This document shows, in pieces, positions 44,407-55,500 of a stretch of 64,000 bases of DNA. The DNA comes from an uncultured Bacteroidales bacterium (GTDB taxonomy: Bacteria > Bacteroidota > Bacteroidia > Bacteroidales > Paludibacteraceae). The position numbers and the translations under genes were made by a program. Location of the stretch: assembly GCA_903901975.1 (NCBI GenBank), contig CAIUTB010000129.1:49605-113604 (forward strand). Direction: 5' to 3'. The notes beneath the pieces were generated by a model, which saw only the letters and a program-made list of their open reading frames with translations, searched no databases and was not told the origin of the DNA. The stretch's first letter is position 1; each line of letters begins with the position of its first letter.

Positions 44407-46350
44407 ATGAAAAAAATATTTTTATTAATTGCTTTGATAAGCAGTGTTTCTACTTTTTCTGCCAAAACTTATCTGGTTCAATTGGGAACTCCCGGTTCAG
44501 CATCGTGGCGAGCTGCAGGAGTGGGCGATACACTTGTAAACCTTTCCACGGTAGGGACCGGAGGAGCAGTAGCTGCACTGAACGAATGGTTAAACGACAA
44601 AATACAAGCAACTCCCGTTTTCTCGGGACCTAAATTTGCATCGGGTGACCAAATTTGGTTAGCTAAAGGAACTTATACTATTACAGGACGTGATAGTATA
44701 ATAGCCGGGATAAGCATGTACGGTGGATTTGCAGGAACTGAATTCTCCATTACTGAAAGGGTAAAAGGATCAACAACAGCTTGGGATTATAGCAATGTCA
44801 CGATTATCGATGGAGCAAGTGCTTACATTGGTATCATGACCTCTAGTAGCGCTACTTTAACTACAGTAATCGATGGTATAACCTTCCAAAATTGTGCCAA
44901 CAGCATTCGGAACAGCAGTGGTGGTGCAGCAAAAATTCAGGGTGCCAAAACAGTTATGCAAAATTGTATTGTAACAGCTTGTAAAGCTACCGGTACAGTT
45001 GCTACCGGTGCAAGTGCCGGGGTTTCAATCTTATCCAAAGGAACAGTAAAAGACTCTTATATACATCATAATACTTCCACATCTACCGGTACAGGTGGCG
45101 GTGGAGTTACAGTTTATGGTGATACATGTTTAGTTACAGGTTGTAAAATCGAAAATAATACTTCAGGGGCAGGTGGCGGACTTTACCTGTACAGTAAAAC
45201 AAGTGGTACAAAAGTGATAAATTGCAGTATTTCTAATAATACAGCCACCACGGGTAATGGGGGTGGAATTAGTAGTTATATTACAGCTGTAAATGCAGCT
45301 CCTATTACTATTAGCGGTTGTACAATTTCTTCGAATACTGCAGCAGCAAGTGGTGGCGGAGCTTACTTGACACAAACTAATGCGGCGAATATTTTTCTAA
45401 TTAGTGCTTGTACGTTTACATCCAATATTTCTAATGCAGCAAGTGGTAATTCTGCAACCGGTGGAGGTGGAGTTTGGACGGGTGCTTGTAATTATGTATT
45501 TGATAAATGCAGCTTTACAGGCAACTCATCTACTTATGCTGCAAACGGTGCAATGTTGATTAATAGTGCCGTTTCAACTCTAATAACCAACTCCAAATTT
45601 ATTGGCAATACAAGTCCAACGATGGGTTCAGCTATTTATTGCAGAATGAATATGACTGTTAATAATTGTTTGTTTGCCGGTAATACAGGAACAACTGTGA
45701 TTCATTTTTATGGTGGAACCGTTTCCAGCTCATTTAATAACTGTACGTTTGCTAATAATTTAAGTAGTGCCGCAGCTCCGGCTAATTTTCAGTTATTAGC
45801 TCTTTTACCAAAATATTCATTTACCAATTGTTTGTTCAATAAAATTGGTATATATAGTGGTCAAACACCCTTGTTTAGCAATTGTGGATTTGAAACAACA
45901 ATTCCTGCCGGTGGTGTCAATTGTGTAACCGATATTACAGATGCATCATTCAAGAATTATACAGGCGGTGATTTTAGTCTTTCTGAATTTTCACCGGCTG
46001 TCGATACAGGATTGAATTTAACCGATTCGATTGGAAATAAGAAAATAACTTCAGATATACTAGGATGTGCACGTCCGGTTGGTTCAGGATATGATATGGG
46101 TTGTTACGAATATGGTGGCGTTCCACCTACAGCCGTTTTCAGCCCACATCGGGAAATTATTGGCTTCTCTGTTCTGAAAAATGCCCTTATTTCAAAATTT
46201 GGCGGTACTGTGCGTATCTTTTCAATAGCAGGAAAATCAGTAAGTACAGGAGTGATTTCAGAAGGTGATAAAATCACGCTTCCATCTGGAATATATATTG
46301 TTCATCTTTCGACTTCTCAAGCTGAAATGGTTCAGAAGGTTGTTCTTTAA
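44407..46350 (+). CDS. T9SS-secreted beta-helix protein, 647 aa
   Basis: A third paralogue (signal MKKIFLLIALISSVSTFSA). N-terminal block GDQIWLAKGTYTITG, MYGGFAGTEFSITERVKGST and WDYSNVTIIDGAS aligns with the two previous proteins. The helix is longer, with repeated N-N-T-A/S-x-x-G-G-G turns (GAGGGLYLYSK, GNGGGISSYI, ASGGGAYLTQ) like those of polymorphic outer-membrane-protein repeats. The C-terminus is a T9SS sorting domain (VRIFSIAGKSVST, LPSGIYIVHLSTSQAEMVQKVVL). It lies 84 nt after the 541-residue gene and is probably co-transcribed. Function unknown. Confidence 0.75.
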   Translation: MKKIFLLIALISSVSTFSAKTYLVQLGTPGSASWRAAGVGDTLVNLSTVGTGGAVAALNEWLNDKIQATPVFSGPKFASGDQIWLAKGTYTITGRDSIIAGISMYGGFAGTEFSITERVKGSTTAWDYSNVTIIDGASAYIGIMTSSSATLTTVIDGITFQNCANSIRNSSGGAAKIQGAKTVMQNCIVTACKATGTVATGASAGVSILSKGTVKDSYIHHNTSTSTGTGGGGVTVYGDTCLVTGCKIENNTSGAGGGLYLYSKTSGTKVINCSISNNTATTGNGGGISSYITAVNAAPITISGCTISSNTAAASGGGAYLTQTNAANIFLISACTFTSNISNAASGNSATGGGGVWTGACNYVFDKCSFTGNSSTYAANGAMLINSAVSTLITNSKFIGNTSPTMGSAIYCRMNMTVNNCLFAGNTGTTVIHFYGGTVSSSFNNCTFANNLSSAAAPANFQLLALLPKYSFTNCLFNKIGIYSGQTPLFSNCGFETTIPAGGVNCVTDITDASFKNYTGGDFSLSEFSPAVDTGLNLTDSIGNKKITSDILGCARPVGSGYDMGCYEYGGVPPTAVFSPHREIIGFSVLKNALISKFGGTVRIFSIAGKSVSTGVISEGDKITLPSGIYIVHLSTSQAEMVQKVVL

Positions 46351-46376
46351 ATAAATAAACAAATCATTTCAGTTTA

Positions 46377-46384
46377 TAGTTTTG
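46377..46384 (+). promoter_or_regulatory. Candidate -7 box of the SusC operon
   Basis: TAGTTTTG matches TAnnTTTG. Transcription would start next to or within the left arm of the hairpin at 46,387. Confidence 0.45.
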
Positions 46385-46386
46385 TA

Positions 46387-46422
46387 TATTCTGCCGGTAT
46401 AGAATTGTTTACCGGCAGAATA
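46387..46422 (+). promoter_or_regulatory. 13-bp perfect hairpin in the SusC upstream region
   Basis: TATTCTGCCGGTA and its exact complement TACCGGCAGAATA flank a 10-nt loop. It could end the upstream beta-helix operon (no T run follows), be an operator, or shape the 5' end of the susC-like mRNA. Confidence 0.6.
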
Positions 46423-46527
46423 AACGAAATGTATTTTCCATATCAAATTCCAACAGTTACCAGAAGCAGAATTTTACTATTATTCTGTTTCAACTCGCTG
46501 AATATTAATCAATAATATACAAATGCC

Positions 46528-49500
46528 ATGAGATTTAAAAACACAATATTGGTTTTAATTCTACTTTCTCTCTCACTATTTATATCTGCCCAGACCCTGC
46601 TACAGGGAACTGTGACCGAATCAAGTGGTGAAACTTTAATTGGTGTGAATGTCAAAATTAAAGGCCTTTCAAAGGGTACAGTTACGGATTCAAACGGTAA
46701 ATTCAGTCTTTCTGTTCCTGGTTCTAATTCAGTATTAGTTTTTAGTTATATTGGTTATGATTTGCAGGAAATTAAAGTTGGAACTGAGAAGAATTTCAAT
46801 ATTATAATGAAATCCACAAATAAAGATTTGGATGAAGTTGTGGTAGTTGGGTATCAGGAAATAAAAAAACGTGATTTGACAGGCTCAGTAGGTAAAGCAG
46901 ATATGGATGATATGCTAAAGATGCGTGTTTCCAATGTCGATCAGGCATTAGCAGGAAGAATAGCAGGGGTGCAGGTGAGCTCCAACGAAGGTACACCGGG
47001 AGGCGAAATGAATATTGTAGTACGCGGAACCAATTCTATTACAGGGTCAAATGCTCCGCTTTATGTTATTGATGGTTTCCCTATGGAAGATGGTTCAGCT
47101 TCAACGATCAATCCAAACGATGTGGAGTCGATGGAAGTACTCAAAGATGCTTCAGCCACTGCCATTTATGGTGCCCGTGGTGCAAACGGTGTGGTGATGA
47201 TTACTACCAAAAAAGGACAAATCGGAGCACCGGTTATTACCTATGATGGCTCGTACGGTATACAACGGGTTACAAAAGAGATACCGGTTATGAATACTTA
47301 TGACTTTGTAAAGTTTCAGGCTGAAACAAATTCCTTAACTCCTTATTTGGGAAAAGATATCAATGGCAAAACTTGGACCTTGGAAGATTATAGAAATGCA
47401 ACAAGCATTAACTGGCAAGATATGGTTTTCAGAGAAGCACCTATGCAAAATCATTCGCTTATGGTTACCGGTGGGAGAGATGATTCACGATATTCAGCTT
47501 CATTCTCTTATTTCGATCAGGATGGTGTCCTAATTAATACTAGTTATAACCGTGTTCAGGGAAAAATAACGAATACAATTAAGAAAAATAATCTGACTAT
47601 TTATCTGAATGCAAATTATTCGAAATCTTCTCAACTCGGCGCCAGACCATCTGAAAATTCATGGTCAGGTGCCAATAACTTATTTTCTAACGTTTGGGGC
47701 TATCGACCGGCACCTTTTCCAAATCAATCTCTGGCAAATTTAGTTGATAATTCATTGGATGAATCTATGATTAGCGATTATCGTGTAAACCCGGTTTTAT
47801 CGTTGAAAAATGAATATCGGAATACAACACGTTCGGTGTTGCAAACAAATAATTATTTGCAATACGAATTTATAAAAGGATTGATTCTAAAAGCATCGGT
47901 TGGGTTTACCAATGAAGACTTACTGATTGAGGCATTTAACAATTCGAACACACGGTTTGGAAATCCTCAGACTAACGTAAATGGAGTAAATGCTTCAGAA
48001 GCTACATCTTCCCGTCAAACCTGGCTAAATGAAAATACCCTTAGTTATACCAAATCTTTTGAAAAGAAGCATAATTTCAATGCATTAGTTGGTTTTACCA
48101 TGCAGGCATCTGATATTAAGTCATACTACACTCAAACGATTCTGATTCCTTCCCAATACGAAGTTCTTGGAATGGCAGGAATGGGCGCAGGAACCCCATT
48201 TGTAATGACTTCGTCTGCTTCGCGATGGACTATGATGTCATATTTAGGCAGAGTAAATTACAATTACTCGTCGAAGTACTATGCTACATTATCATTTAGA
48301 GCTGATGGTTCATCCCGTTTTAAAGGCGATAACCAGTTCGGTTATTTCCCTTCCGGTTCACTGGCATGGAACTTTAGCGAAGAACGCTTTATGAAACCGC
48401 TATCAGATATTATTTCGTCAGGAAAACTCCGCTTAAGCTGGGGTGTAACCGGTAATAACCGGGTGGGTGATTTTGATACCTATGCCAAAATGTCCCTGAT
48501 TAATGGTGGATCCTTTGCTGGTGTCTATGCATTCGATAATTCCTTAACTTCTGTGGGCGTCGTACCCAGTTCATTACAAAATTCTTCTTTACGTTGGGAA
48601 TCAACCTCACAATGGAATGCAGGAACAGATTTATCATTTCTGAATCAACGTGTTTTTCTTACCTTGGATGTATACAAAAAAAGTACTTCCGATTTGCTTT
48701 TAAATGCTGATTTGCCTTATACTTCGGGTTATCCACAAGGATTCAAAAATATTGGAAAAACGGAGAATCAGGGATTGGAAATAACCTTGAAAACCAGGAA
48801 TATTAAAACAAAAGATTTTTCATGGTCAACTAACTTTAATATTTCTTTCAACCAAAATAGAGTGGTGGAGCTTACTGAGAACCAAAAGACTTTGCTTACC
48901 AATGCTCCTTTTGATCAAACCTATAATGGTATGCCAAACTATTTTACTCAAATCAATTATCCCCTGGGTTTGATGTATGGATATATCTATCAGGGAACAT
49001 ATAAATACAATGATTTTAATTATGATCCCACAACAGCCATTTATACCATAAAACCGGCAACTCCGATTTTTAGTGGCGAAACCAAGACACAACCAGGTTA
49101 TCCGAAATACCGTGACCTTAATGGCGATGGGAAAATTGATTCAAACGATCAGACGGTTATTGGTAGAGGAACTCCGATTCACATTGGTGGCATTATAAAC
49201 GATTTCTCTTATAAAGGTTTTGATTTTAGCTTTTTCTTTCAATGGTCGTATGGAAATAATATATTAGCTGCCAATAATCTGTTTTTTAATCAATATAGCA
49301 GAACATTATTAAATGCTTTTGCAAGCTATTCAAACCGATGGACTCCTGGAAACCCAGGCAGTGATATTCCTGCAGCAATATATTCACCATCTATGAGTGT
49401 TTTCTCAACACGCATTATTGAGGATGGTTCATTCTTGAGATTAAAGAATATCACACTTGGATATAACCTGAATAATAAAATTTTAAAAAGCTTAAAACTA

Positions 49501-49671
49501 AAGAAAGCACGATTTTTTGTGAGCGCCAATGACATCTGGGTGTTGACTTCGTATACAGGTGGTTATGATCCCGAAGTGTCTGTACGAAACAGCGCATTGA
49601 CTCCGGGCTTAGATTACTCGGCTTATCCTCGTGCTCTTTCAATCAACGGAGGTGTAAGTATTAGCTTCTAA
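46528..49671 (+). CDS. SusC-like TonB-dependent outer membrane transporter
   Basis: A 1,047-residue protein with signal peptide (ending LSLFISAQT), a CarboxypepD_reg-like domain (LQGTVTESSGETLIGVNVKIKG ... SYIGYDLQEI), the SusC plug (VNIVVRGT-type block MNIVVRGTNSITGSNAPLYVIDGFPMED and SMEVLKDASATAIYGARGANGVVMITTKKG), a 22-strand barrel and terminal strand GGVSISF. It imports oligosaccharides made at the surface, powered by TonB, with the SusD partner 34 nt downstream. It is the only SusC in the window, so it should serve the whole locus. Confidence 0.97.
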   Translation: MRFKNTILVLILLSLSLFISAQTLLQGTVTESSGETLIGVNVKIKGLSKGTVTDSNGKFSLSVPGSNSVLVFSYIGYDLQEIKVGTEKNFNIIMKSTNKDLDEVVVVGYQEIKKRDLTGSVGKADMDDMLKMRVSNVDQALAGRIAGVQVSSNEGTPGGEMNIVVRGTNSITGSNAPLYVIDGFPMEDGSASTINPNDVESMEVLKDASATAIYGARGANGVVMITTKKGQIGAPVITYDGSYGIQRVTKEIPVMNTYDFVKFQAETNSLTPYLGKDINGKTWTLEDYRNATSINWQDMVFREAPMQNHSLMVTGGRDDSRYSASFSYFDQDGVLINTSYNRVQGKITNTIKKNNLTIYLNANYSKSSQLGARPSENSWSGANNLFSNVWGYRPAPFPNQSLANLVDNSLDESMISDYRVNPVLSLKNEYRNTTRSVLQTNNYLQYEFIKGLILKASVGFTNEDLLIEAFNNSNTRFGNPQTNVNGVNASEATSSRQTWLNENTLSYTKSFEKKHNFNALVGFTMQASDIKSYYTQTILIPSQYEVLGMAGMGAGTPFVMTSSASRWTMMSYLGRVNYNYSSKYYATLSFRADGSSRFKGDNQFGYFPSGSLAWNFSEERFMKPLSDIISSGKLRLSWGVTGNNRVGDFDTYAKMSLINGGSFAGVYAFDNSLTSVGVVPSSLQNSSLRWESTSQWNAGTDLSFLNQRVFLTLDVYKKSTSDLLLNADLPYTSGYPQGFKNIGKTENQGLEITLKTRNIKTKDFSWSTNFNISFNQNRVVELTENQKTLLTNAPFDQTYNGMPNYFTQINYPLGLMYGYIYQGTYKYNDFNYDPTTAIYTIKPATPIFSGETKTQPGYPKYRDLNGDGKIDSNDQTVIGRGTPIHIGGIINDFSYKGFDFSFFFQWSYGNNILAANNLFFNQYSRTLLNAFASYSNRWTPGNPGSDIPAAIYSPSMSVFSTRIIEDGSFLRLKNITLGYNLNNKILKSLKLKKARFFVSANDIWVLTSYTGGYDPEVSVRNSALTPGLDYSAYPRALSINGGVSISF

Positions 49672-49704
49672 ATCCTATAAAATTTGAAATAACAATAGAA
49701 ATAT

Positions 49705-51471
49705 ATGAAAACTTCATTTAAAATATACCTGACAGTACAACTTGCTTTTTGTCTTACTTCATGCAGCGATTTTCTGAATACTACCTTGTTGTCGGTTACA
49801 CCTGAAACTTACTTTAGCAATAAAGATGGTGTTAAATCATTTTTGATTTCGGTATATGCACCACTTATGGATGCCTATTTTTACGGAGATTACTATCAAA
49901 CAAGGGTTGCCGGAGAGGACTTAGGGTTTTATTACAGATCCACTGCCACACCAAGTGTTGTTTGTGGTCTTACTAGTGTTTCTGATCCTACTTTGCAGAA
50001 TTTATGGCGTTGTTTGTACGATGGCATTAACCGTTCAAATATGTTATTGGAAAACATTGATCATGCCATGCCTGATTCTGTAGATGCAACACTGCGTGAA
50101 CAATACAGGGCAGAAACTCGATTTATGAGAGCTTTTTATTATTTTACACTTGTCGAGAATTTTGGCGACGTTCCTTTCAGAATCAGTACAGCAAAGGATG
50201 TAAATAATTTATCGCTTGCCAGAACCGGTAAGCAGCAGATTTACGATTTTATCGTTTCTGAAATGATTGCTTCAGAACCTTATTTACTTAATGCAAATCA
50301 GGCAAATCCAGGACATGTAACTAAATCGGCTTTGGAGGGTATATTAGCTCGTATTTATCTTTTCAGAGCAGGTGAGAATTATCGCGATGTTGCGGTCTCA
50401 AATCCACCAACCAACTCTGCAGATTCTATAAATGCTTATTTAACACATGCAAGAGATTGGGCTTTAAAAGTAAAAAACAATTCCCTTCATGCTTTGGTGA
50501 GCCCTTATGGTCAGATTTTTATAGATTTATCAGCCGATAAATACAATAGTACCGGTACAAAAGAAAGTATATGGGAAGTTGAAATTGCTGGTAATCGTAC
50601 TACTTCTATTCAGGCAGCAGGACGGCTTGGTAATACGCTCGGACTTGGTGGGCCTGATTTAATTTCAAATGGTGCTCCTGATGCCGGAAAAACAGGATTA
50701 GCAAATCCCGGGTACGGTTATAATTATTTTTATTGTACATTGAAGTTGTTTGACATGTACCAATCCGAAAAGGATACTGTTCGTGGCAACTGGAATATTT
50801 CTCCGTTTACTTATACTACTACCGGTAGTGCTGCTACTATGAAGGTTACCGGAAGGAAGTATTATTATGGAAAAATACCTGCAAGCTTGTCAACATTATT
50901 GTTACAAGGGAAAACATATACTGATGCCAGCGGATTTATTTATTCAGTAGGCACAGTTACAGACACTACTATTACTGCCCGATGTATAGCTAAATATAGG
51001 AGAGAATATGAGCAGGTTCTGCCCAAAAATAAAAATTACACTCCAACTAATTTTCCATTGCTGCGCTATTCTGATATTTTGTTGATGATTGCTGAAGCTG
51101 AAAATGAGCTGAATACCGCTCCTTCAAGTCTGGCCTATGAATGTTTGGATGCTGTGCGAAATCGTGCAAAAATTAAGACTCTTACCGGATCCGGACTTAG
51201 CAAAGATCAATTCCGGGATGTAATCAAAAAAGAAAGAGCAATGGAATTTTGCTATGAAGCTACGCGTCGTTACGATTTAATTCGTTGGGGTGAATATGTT
51301 AAAGCGATGAATGATGTCTCGAATTTATTATCAACAAGTACCCGTTGGTCGCAATCGCTATTGTATGCAGCTAATTATTTTAAAATCCCAACTACCTATT
51401 TGTATTTGCCAATTCCAGCTTATGAACTTTCAGTTAATAAACTTATTCTTTACAATAATCCAGGTTGGTAA
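49705..51471 (+). CDS. SusD/RagB-like surface glycan-binding lipoprotein
   Basis: A 588-residue lipoprotein (lipobox CLTSCSD). The tetratricopeptide-like SusD fold is shown by LWRCLYDGINRSNMLLENID, QYRAETRFMRAFYYFTLVENFGDVPF, ALEGILARIYLFRA and the C-terminal MEFCYEATRRYDLIRWGEYV. SusD proteins form the lid of the SusC barrel and bind the incoming glycan. The fixed SusC-SusD order and short spacing support a functional pair. Confidence 0.96.
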   Translation: MKTSFKIYLTVQLAFCLTSCSDFLNTTLLSVTPETYFSNKDGVKSFLISVYAPLMDAYFYGDYYQTRVAGEDLGFYYRSTATPSVVCGLTSVSDPTLQNLWRCLYDGINRSNMLLENIDHAMPDSVDATLREQYRAETRFMRAFYYFTLVENFGDVPFRISTAKDVNNLSLARTGKQQIYDFIVSEMIASEPYLLNANQANPGHVTKSALEGILARIYLFRAGENYRDVAVSNPPTNSADSINAYLTHARDWALKVKNNSLHALVSPYGQIFIDLSADKYNSTGTKESIWEVEIAGNRTTSIQAAGRLGNTLGLGGPDLISNGAPDAGKTGLANPGYGYNYFYCTLKLFDMYQSEKDTVRGNWNISPFTYTTTGSAATMKVTGRKYYYGKIPASLSTLLLQGKTYTDASGFIYSVGTVTDTTITARCIAKYRREYEQVLPKNKNYTPTNFPLLRYSDILLMIAEAENELNTAPSSLAYECLDAVRNRAKIKTLTGSGLSKDQFRDVIKKERAMEFCYEATRRYDLIRWGEYVKAMNDVSNLLSTSTRWSQSLLYAANYFKIPTTYLYLPIPAYELSVNKLILYNNPGW

Positions 51472-51545
51472 ATAATCTATCGTTAGAAACATAAATTATA
51501 CTAAATAACAGTCTGAAATTACAATTTCATCTAAACAGATACAAC

Positions 51546-52547
51546 ATGAGAAAATATAATTTTATATTAATAATTTCGATTTTCAGCTTGCTTTTCAGTT
51601 CTTGCGAAAATGCACTTACAGAAAAACTTGTTTTTGATGCAAAAGTTGATTCCCCCACTGCAGATACCATCATAAAGGACACCATCTTTGTGCGAAAAGC
51701 TGTGCCAGTTACATTCAAATTTAGTGGAAATCCTCAGTTTATCTCCTATTTTAGTGGAGAGCCCGGAAACGAGTACAAATACTATAATGTTACGAGTATT
51801 CCAATTAATGAGTTTGATTCTTGTTTCTTAAAATTTGATGTAACTCCTGTTGGAATTGATGGGAATATTGATAATACCTTATTTTTGTTTATTTCCGATA
51901 AATTTACCGGTATAACAGGATCGGCTTCAACTCCTGCTTTTTCAACAGATTCAACAAACATTAGAAATAAAAAGGATTATAATTGGACTGATTTAACCCC
52001 ATTATGCCTATTTCCGACAGTTAGCACAACTAAAAAATCGGTCAAATTAAACATGATGTCCTATTTGAGTAAAAATATTTCATTACAATTTAAATACCTG
52101 AGTTCAAAAAATGATGTGGATCAACCCAAATGGACTATCGCTAATTTAAAATTTGTTAGGTATCAAAAAGGAAAAACTGCAGTAGAAGTGCTATCACAAG
52201 TCCTTGCATTCAAACCCTTTGATATGTTGAATTCGGCAACTGCTTATTCAGTGTCAGGAGCAGGAGTATGGTCGAAGAGTAATCCGGCAAATATGTATAT
52301 CAATACCACTTTAGCAGGTAATCCGCTTAACGAAGATTATCTCATAAGTACTCCCACTATGATTAATCCCCTTTCAGCAGCAAGTACCGGTGCATTGGTG
52401 AAAAATTTGTCGGTTGATGTTAGCAGTTTTTCATACACATATATTACAAAAGGTATATATACTGCTACTTTTTCGGCTACGAATGTAAATTATTTGGATA
52501 ATGGACAATCAAAACAGGTTTCGTTTATTATAAAAGTGCTTGATTAA
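51546..52547 (+). CDS. Surface lipoprotein, DUF5017-like (SusE/F position)
   Basis: A 333-residue lipoprotein (lipobox LLFSSCEN, Cys about residue 20). The N-terminal part (LVFDAKVDSPTADTIIKDTIFVRKAVPVTFKFSGNPQFISYFSGEPGNEYKYY) resembles the Ig-like DUF5017 family often placed after SusD. The rest is beta-rich (WTIANLKFVRYQKGKTAVEVLSQ). Proteins at this position usually are accessory glycan-binding proteins on the cell surface. No direct ligand evidence. Confidence 0.75.
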   Translation: MRKYNFILIISIFSLLFSSCENALTEKLVFDAKVDSPTADTIIKDTIFVRKAVPVTFKFSGNPQFISYFSGEPGNEYKYYNVTSIPINEFDSCFLKFDVTPVGIDGNIDNTLFLFISDKFTGITGSASTPAFSTDSTNIRNKKDYNWTDLTPLCLFPTVSTTKKSVKLNMMSYLSKNISLQFKYLSSKNDVDQPKWTIANLKFVRYQKGKTAVEVLSQVLAFKPFDMLNSATAYSVSGAGVWSKSNPANMYINTTLAGNPLNEDYLISTPTMINPLSAASTGALVKNLSVDVSSFSYTYITKGIYTATFSATNVNYLDNGQSKQVSFIIKVLD

Positions 52548-52562
52548 TTTAATTCAAAAAAC

Positions 52563-55500
52563 GTGAAGTACTTCTTTTTTATATTGTCTTTTTTTGTTGT
52601 TTCATTTGCTTTAAACGCTCAAAGTTTTAGCTTCGAAGCTTCTGCTATTTCGTGGGTTTCTTCGGGTACAGCTACCGTGGGACTAAGTACCGAACATTAT
52701 AAAGAAGGAGTTCAGAGTTTGTGCTGGACTACTACCGGAACTTCAGTGATGACTGTATCATTTACAACTTTCACTGCCGGAACGACTAACAGCGCCTATA
52801 TGCAGATTTATTCACCCGTTATCAATAATGACACCTTGACAGTTGAATTTATGAATGGAGGATTGGTTAAGAGAAAAGCTATTTTCTTGTGTAATTTTAA
52901 GGGTTGGCATGAATTTAACCGTGCATATACGGAATATGTTTCTGCAAGCTCAACATCCATTACTTCTGTCAGGATAACTATAAAACCAACTTCATCTGCT
53001 ATACACAAAACTTATTTTGACGATGTGAATTTCAACCAGACTACTGATGCCAGTCGTATCATGGGTAGTCATTGGTTGTTGGATAAAACCTTTATGACTG
53101 CTGATACCAGTTCTCTTTCATTGTTTGCCAATCCGATAGATATTCCGGTAGTTACACCAACTTCTCAGGAGCTTTCGGCTCTGACTTCGTTACGAACATC
53201 ATTGAAACGTACTCCTACAGCAGGTACAAGTACAACACTAGCAGATGCAAAAGCCTATGTTGCTTCGTTAAATATAGTGCGTAACTCCGATGGCTCTGTT
53301 CGTGGAAATGTGATTGATGCTTCGGCCGCAGCATTGACAGATGCTTTTATGACCACACTTGTAAACAGAATTGAAATACTGGCTGCTGATGCATTGCTGA
53401 ATTCAGCAAGTATGACTTTATTTCAGAATTTGATAGATCACATGCTCGATCAGGGCATTTCCGAGGGATGCAATTATAGGACCTTTAGCAACAGTTATAA
53501 TCCGGTGAGAGATGTTCCTGGTGGACTCCTTGATGCATTACCTGCCTATACAGCCGATGAAAAAGCTGAAGTGCTCAAACTGGTTCGTTGGTTGTCATTT
53601 TATGGAACTATGTATTATCCGCAAAGCACCTATCTTACGAATCAGGTTTCAGATATAATTTATCTTTGTTTGCCTGCTATGATGGGAGTTGCTCTTAATC
53701 AATCCGACGATGCTACATCGGTCAGGGAACTAAAAGCATTCAAGCGTTATCTTGACAGAAATACAGAATACGTTCCCGGTGGTGGTGATATTTTGAAACC
53801 CGATGGTACCGGTTTTCATCATAATACACATTATAATAATTATATGTATGCCTATAAAACCTGGGTACAATACATGAATTATGTAAAAGCTACTCCGTTT
53901 AAAATAGCTGCAGATTCTTACCAACGATTTAAAAAAGCAGTTATTTCCGATTATATAATGGGAACTCTGGATGTGGGCGATAATCACTTTTTTGCTAATT
54001 CTTTATGTGGACGAAAACCTTTCGACATTGCTGTTCAATTTACAAAAGCTTATTTCGATTATTTAGTTGCCATTGGAACCGATTGCATGGGAACTCAGGA
54101 TAATGAAGTAGCATCTGCTTACAATTATTTCTTCCAAACCACCAAATATACTGCTCCATTTCAGAAGTACGAGGGTTTTTATCAATTTAATTACAGTCCA
54201 ACCGGTATTTACAGGAAAGCCAATTGGGTAGCAACTATGCATGCTCCAACCGCTAACTTTTTTGGTGCTGAAATTTACGACAATACAAATCGTTTTGGGC
54301 GATACCAAAGTCACGGATCGCTTGAAATCATGTACAGCGGCACCCTAGCCAGCAGTGGATACCCATTATCGAGTGCCACAAGCGGTGGCTGGGATTGGAA
54401 TGTGATACCCGGAACAACTACAGTACAGTATGATTCATGGCAGGAAATGATGCCTTACAAATCAGTTACCGGTCGTTTTGATCAAAGAACTAAAACAAAA
54501 AACTTTACTGGTGCTTTGTCTTTTGTAGATTGTGGAATGTTTGCAACTGATTTCGATCAGATTGACACCTGGTCAGCTTCTGCTTATACGGCTACTAATC
54601 TGGTTTTCAAAAAATCCATGTTTGCATTTGAAAATATGATTATCAGCATTGGAAGTAACATTACTTCGACAGGAACTTATAGTGCGGGTATGCCAACCAC
54701 TACCAATTTATTTCAAAATCTTATTTCTTCTGCGAGTGGAATTTTTATTTATAATGGCACAACACTTACAACGCCCTATACTTCAACAACAACTACCACT
54801 GCCGACAACTGGTTAATCACACCGCAGGGAACTGGATATTTTATTCCTAAAGGCAATGACCCAATTGAAATTCGATATGACAATCAAAGTTCGCCTAATT
54901 ATTCAGGATCAGATTATGCGGCACCTGTCAACTCAATTCCCGCAGCCAAAGCGTATCTGAATCATGGTGTCAAACCCACGTCAAAAAGTTATTCATTTGT
55001 AGTGATACCGGCAACAAACACAACCCAAATGCAAACTCTGGCAAGTCAGTTGGCAAACGCTGGTGGTAGTGTTTATCAGATTTTATCTCAATCCAGTTCG
55101 GTGCATGCATTGCTTTATAAACCATTAAATATTACCGCATACAGCTTTTTCAGTGCAGCCAGCAATCTGACGTATGGAATTGTAAAATCGACTACTTTTC
55201 CACATTTATTGATGGATAAGTATGATGCAATCTTAAACCGGCATTATTTTGCTATAAGCGATCCGAACTTGCATCCACTAACTGATGCCATGTATGGTTG
55301 GATAGCCACTTCTAACCAAACAACCTTGACTTTGACCGGCGACTGGAAAGAAATTTCGCCAGTAAGCGGAGTGAGTTTCGCCACGCCAGCAGGAGGTCAA
55401 ACACTAGTTACAGTTTCTATGTACAACGGCGAACCTATTTACTTTGGAGCTAAAACACTTACCGATGTTGCCACCGTTAACGAAATTGTTGATTCAAAAT

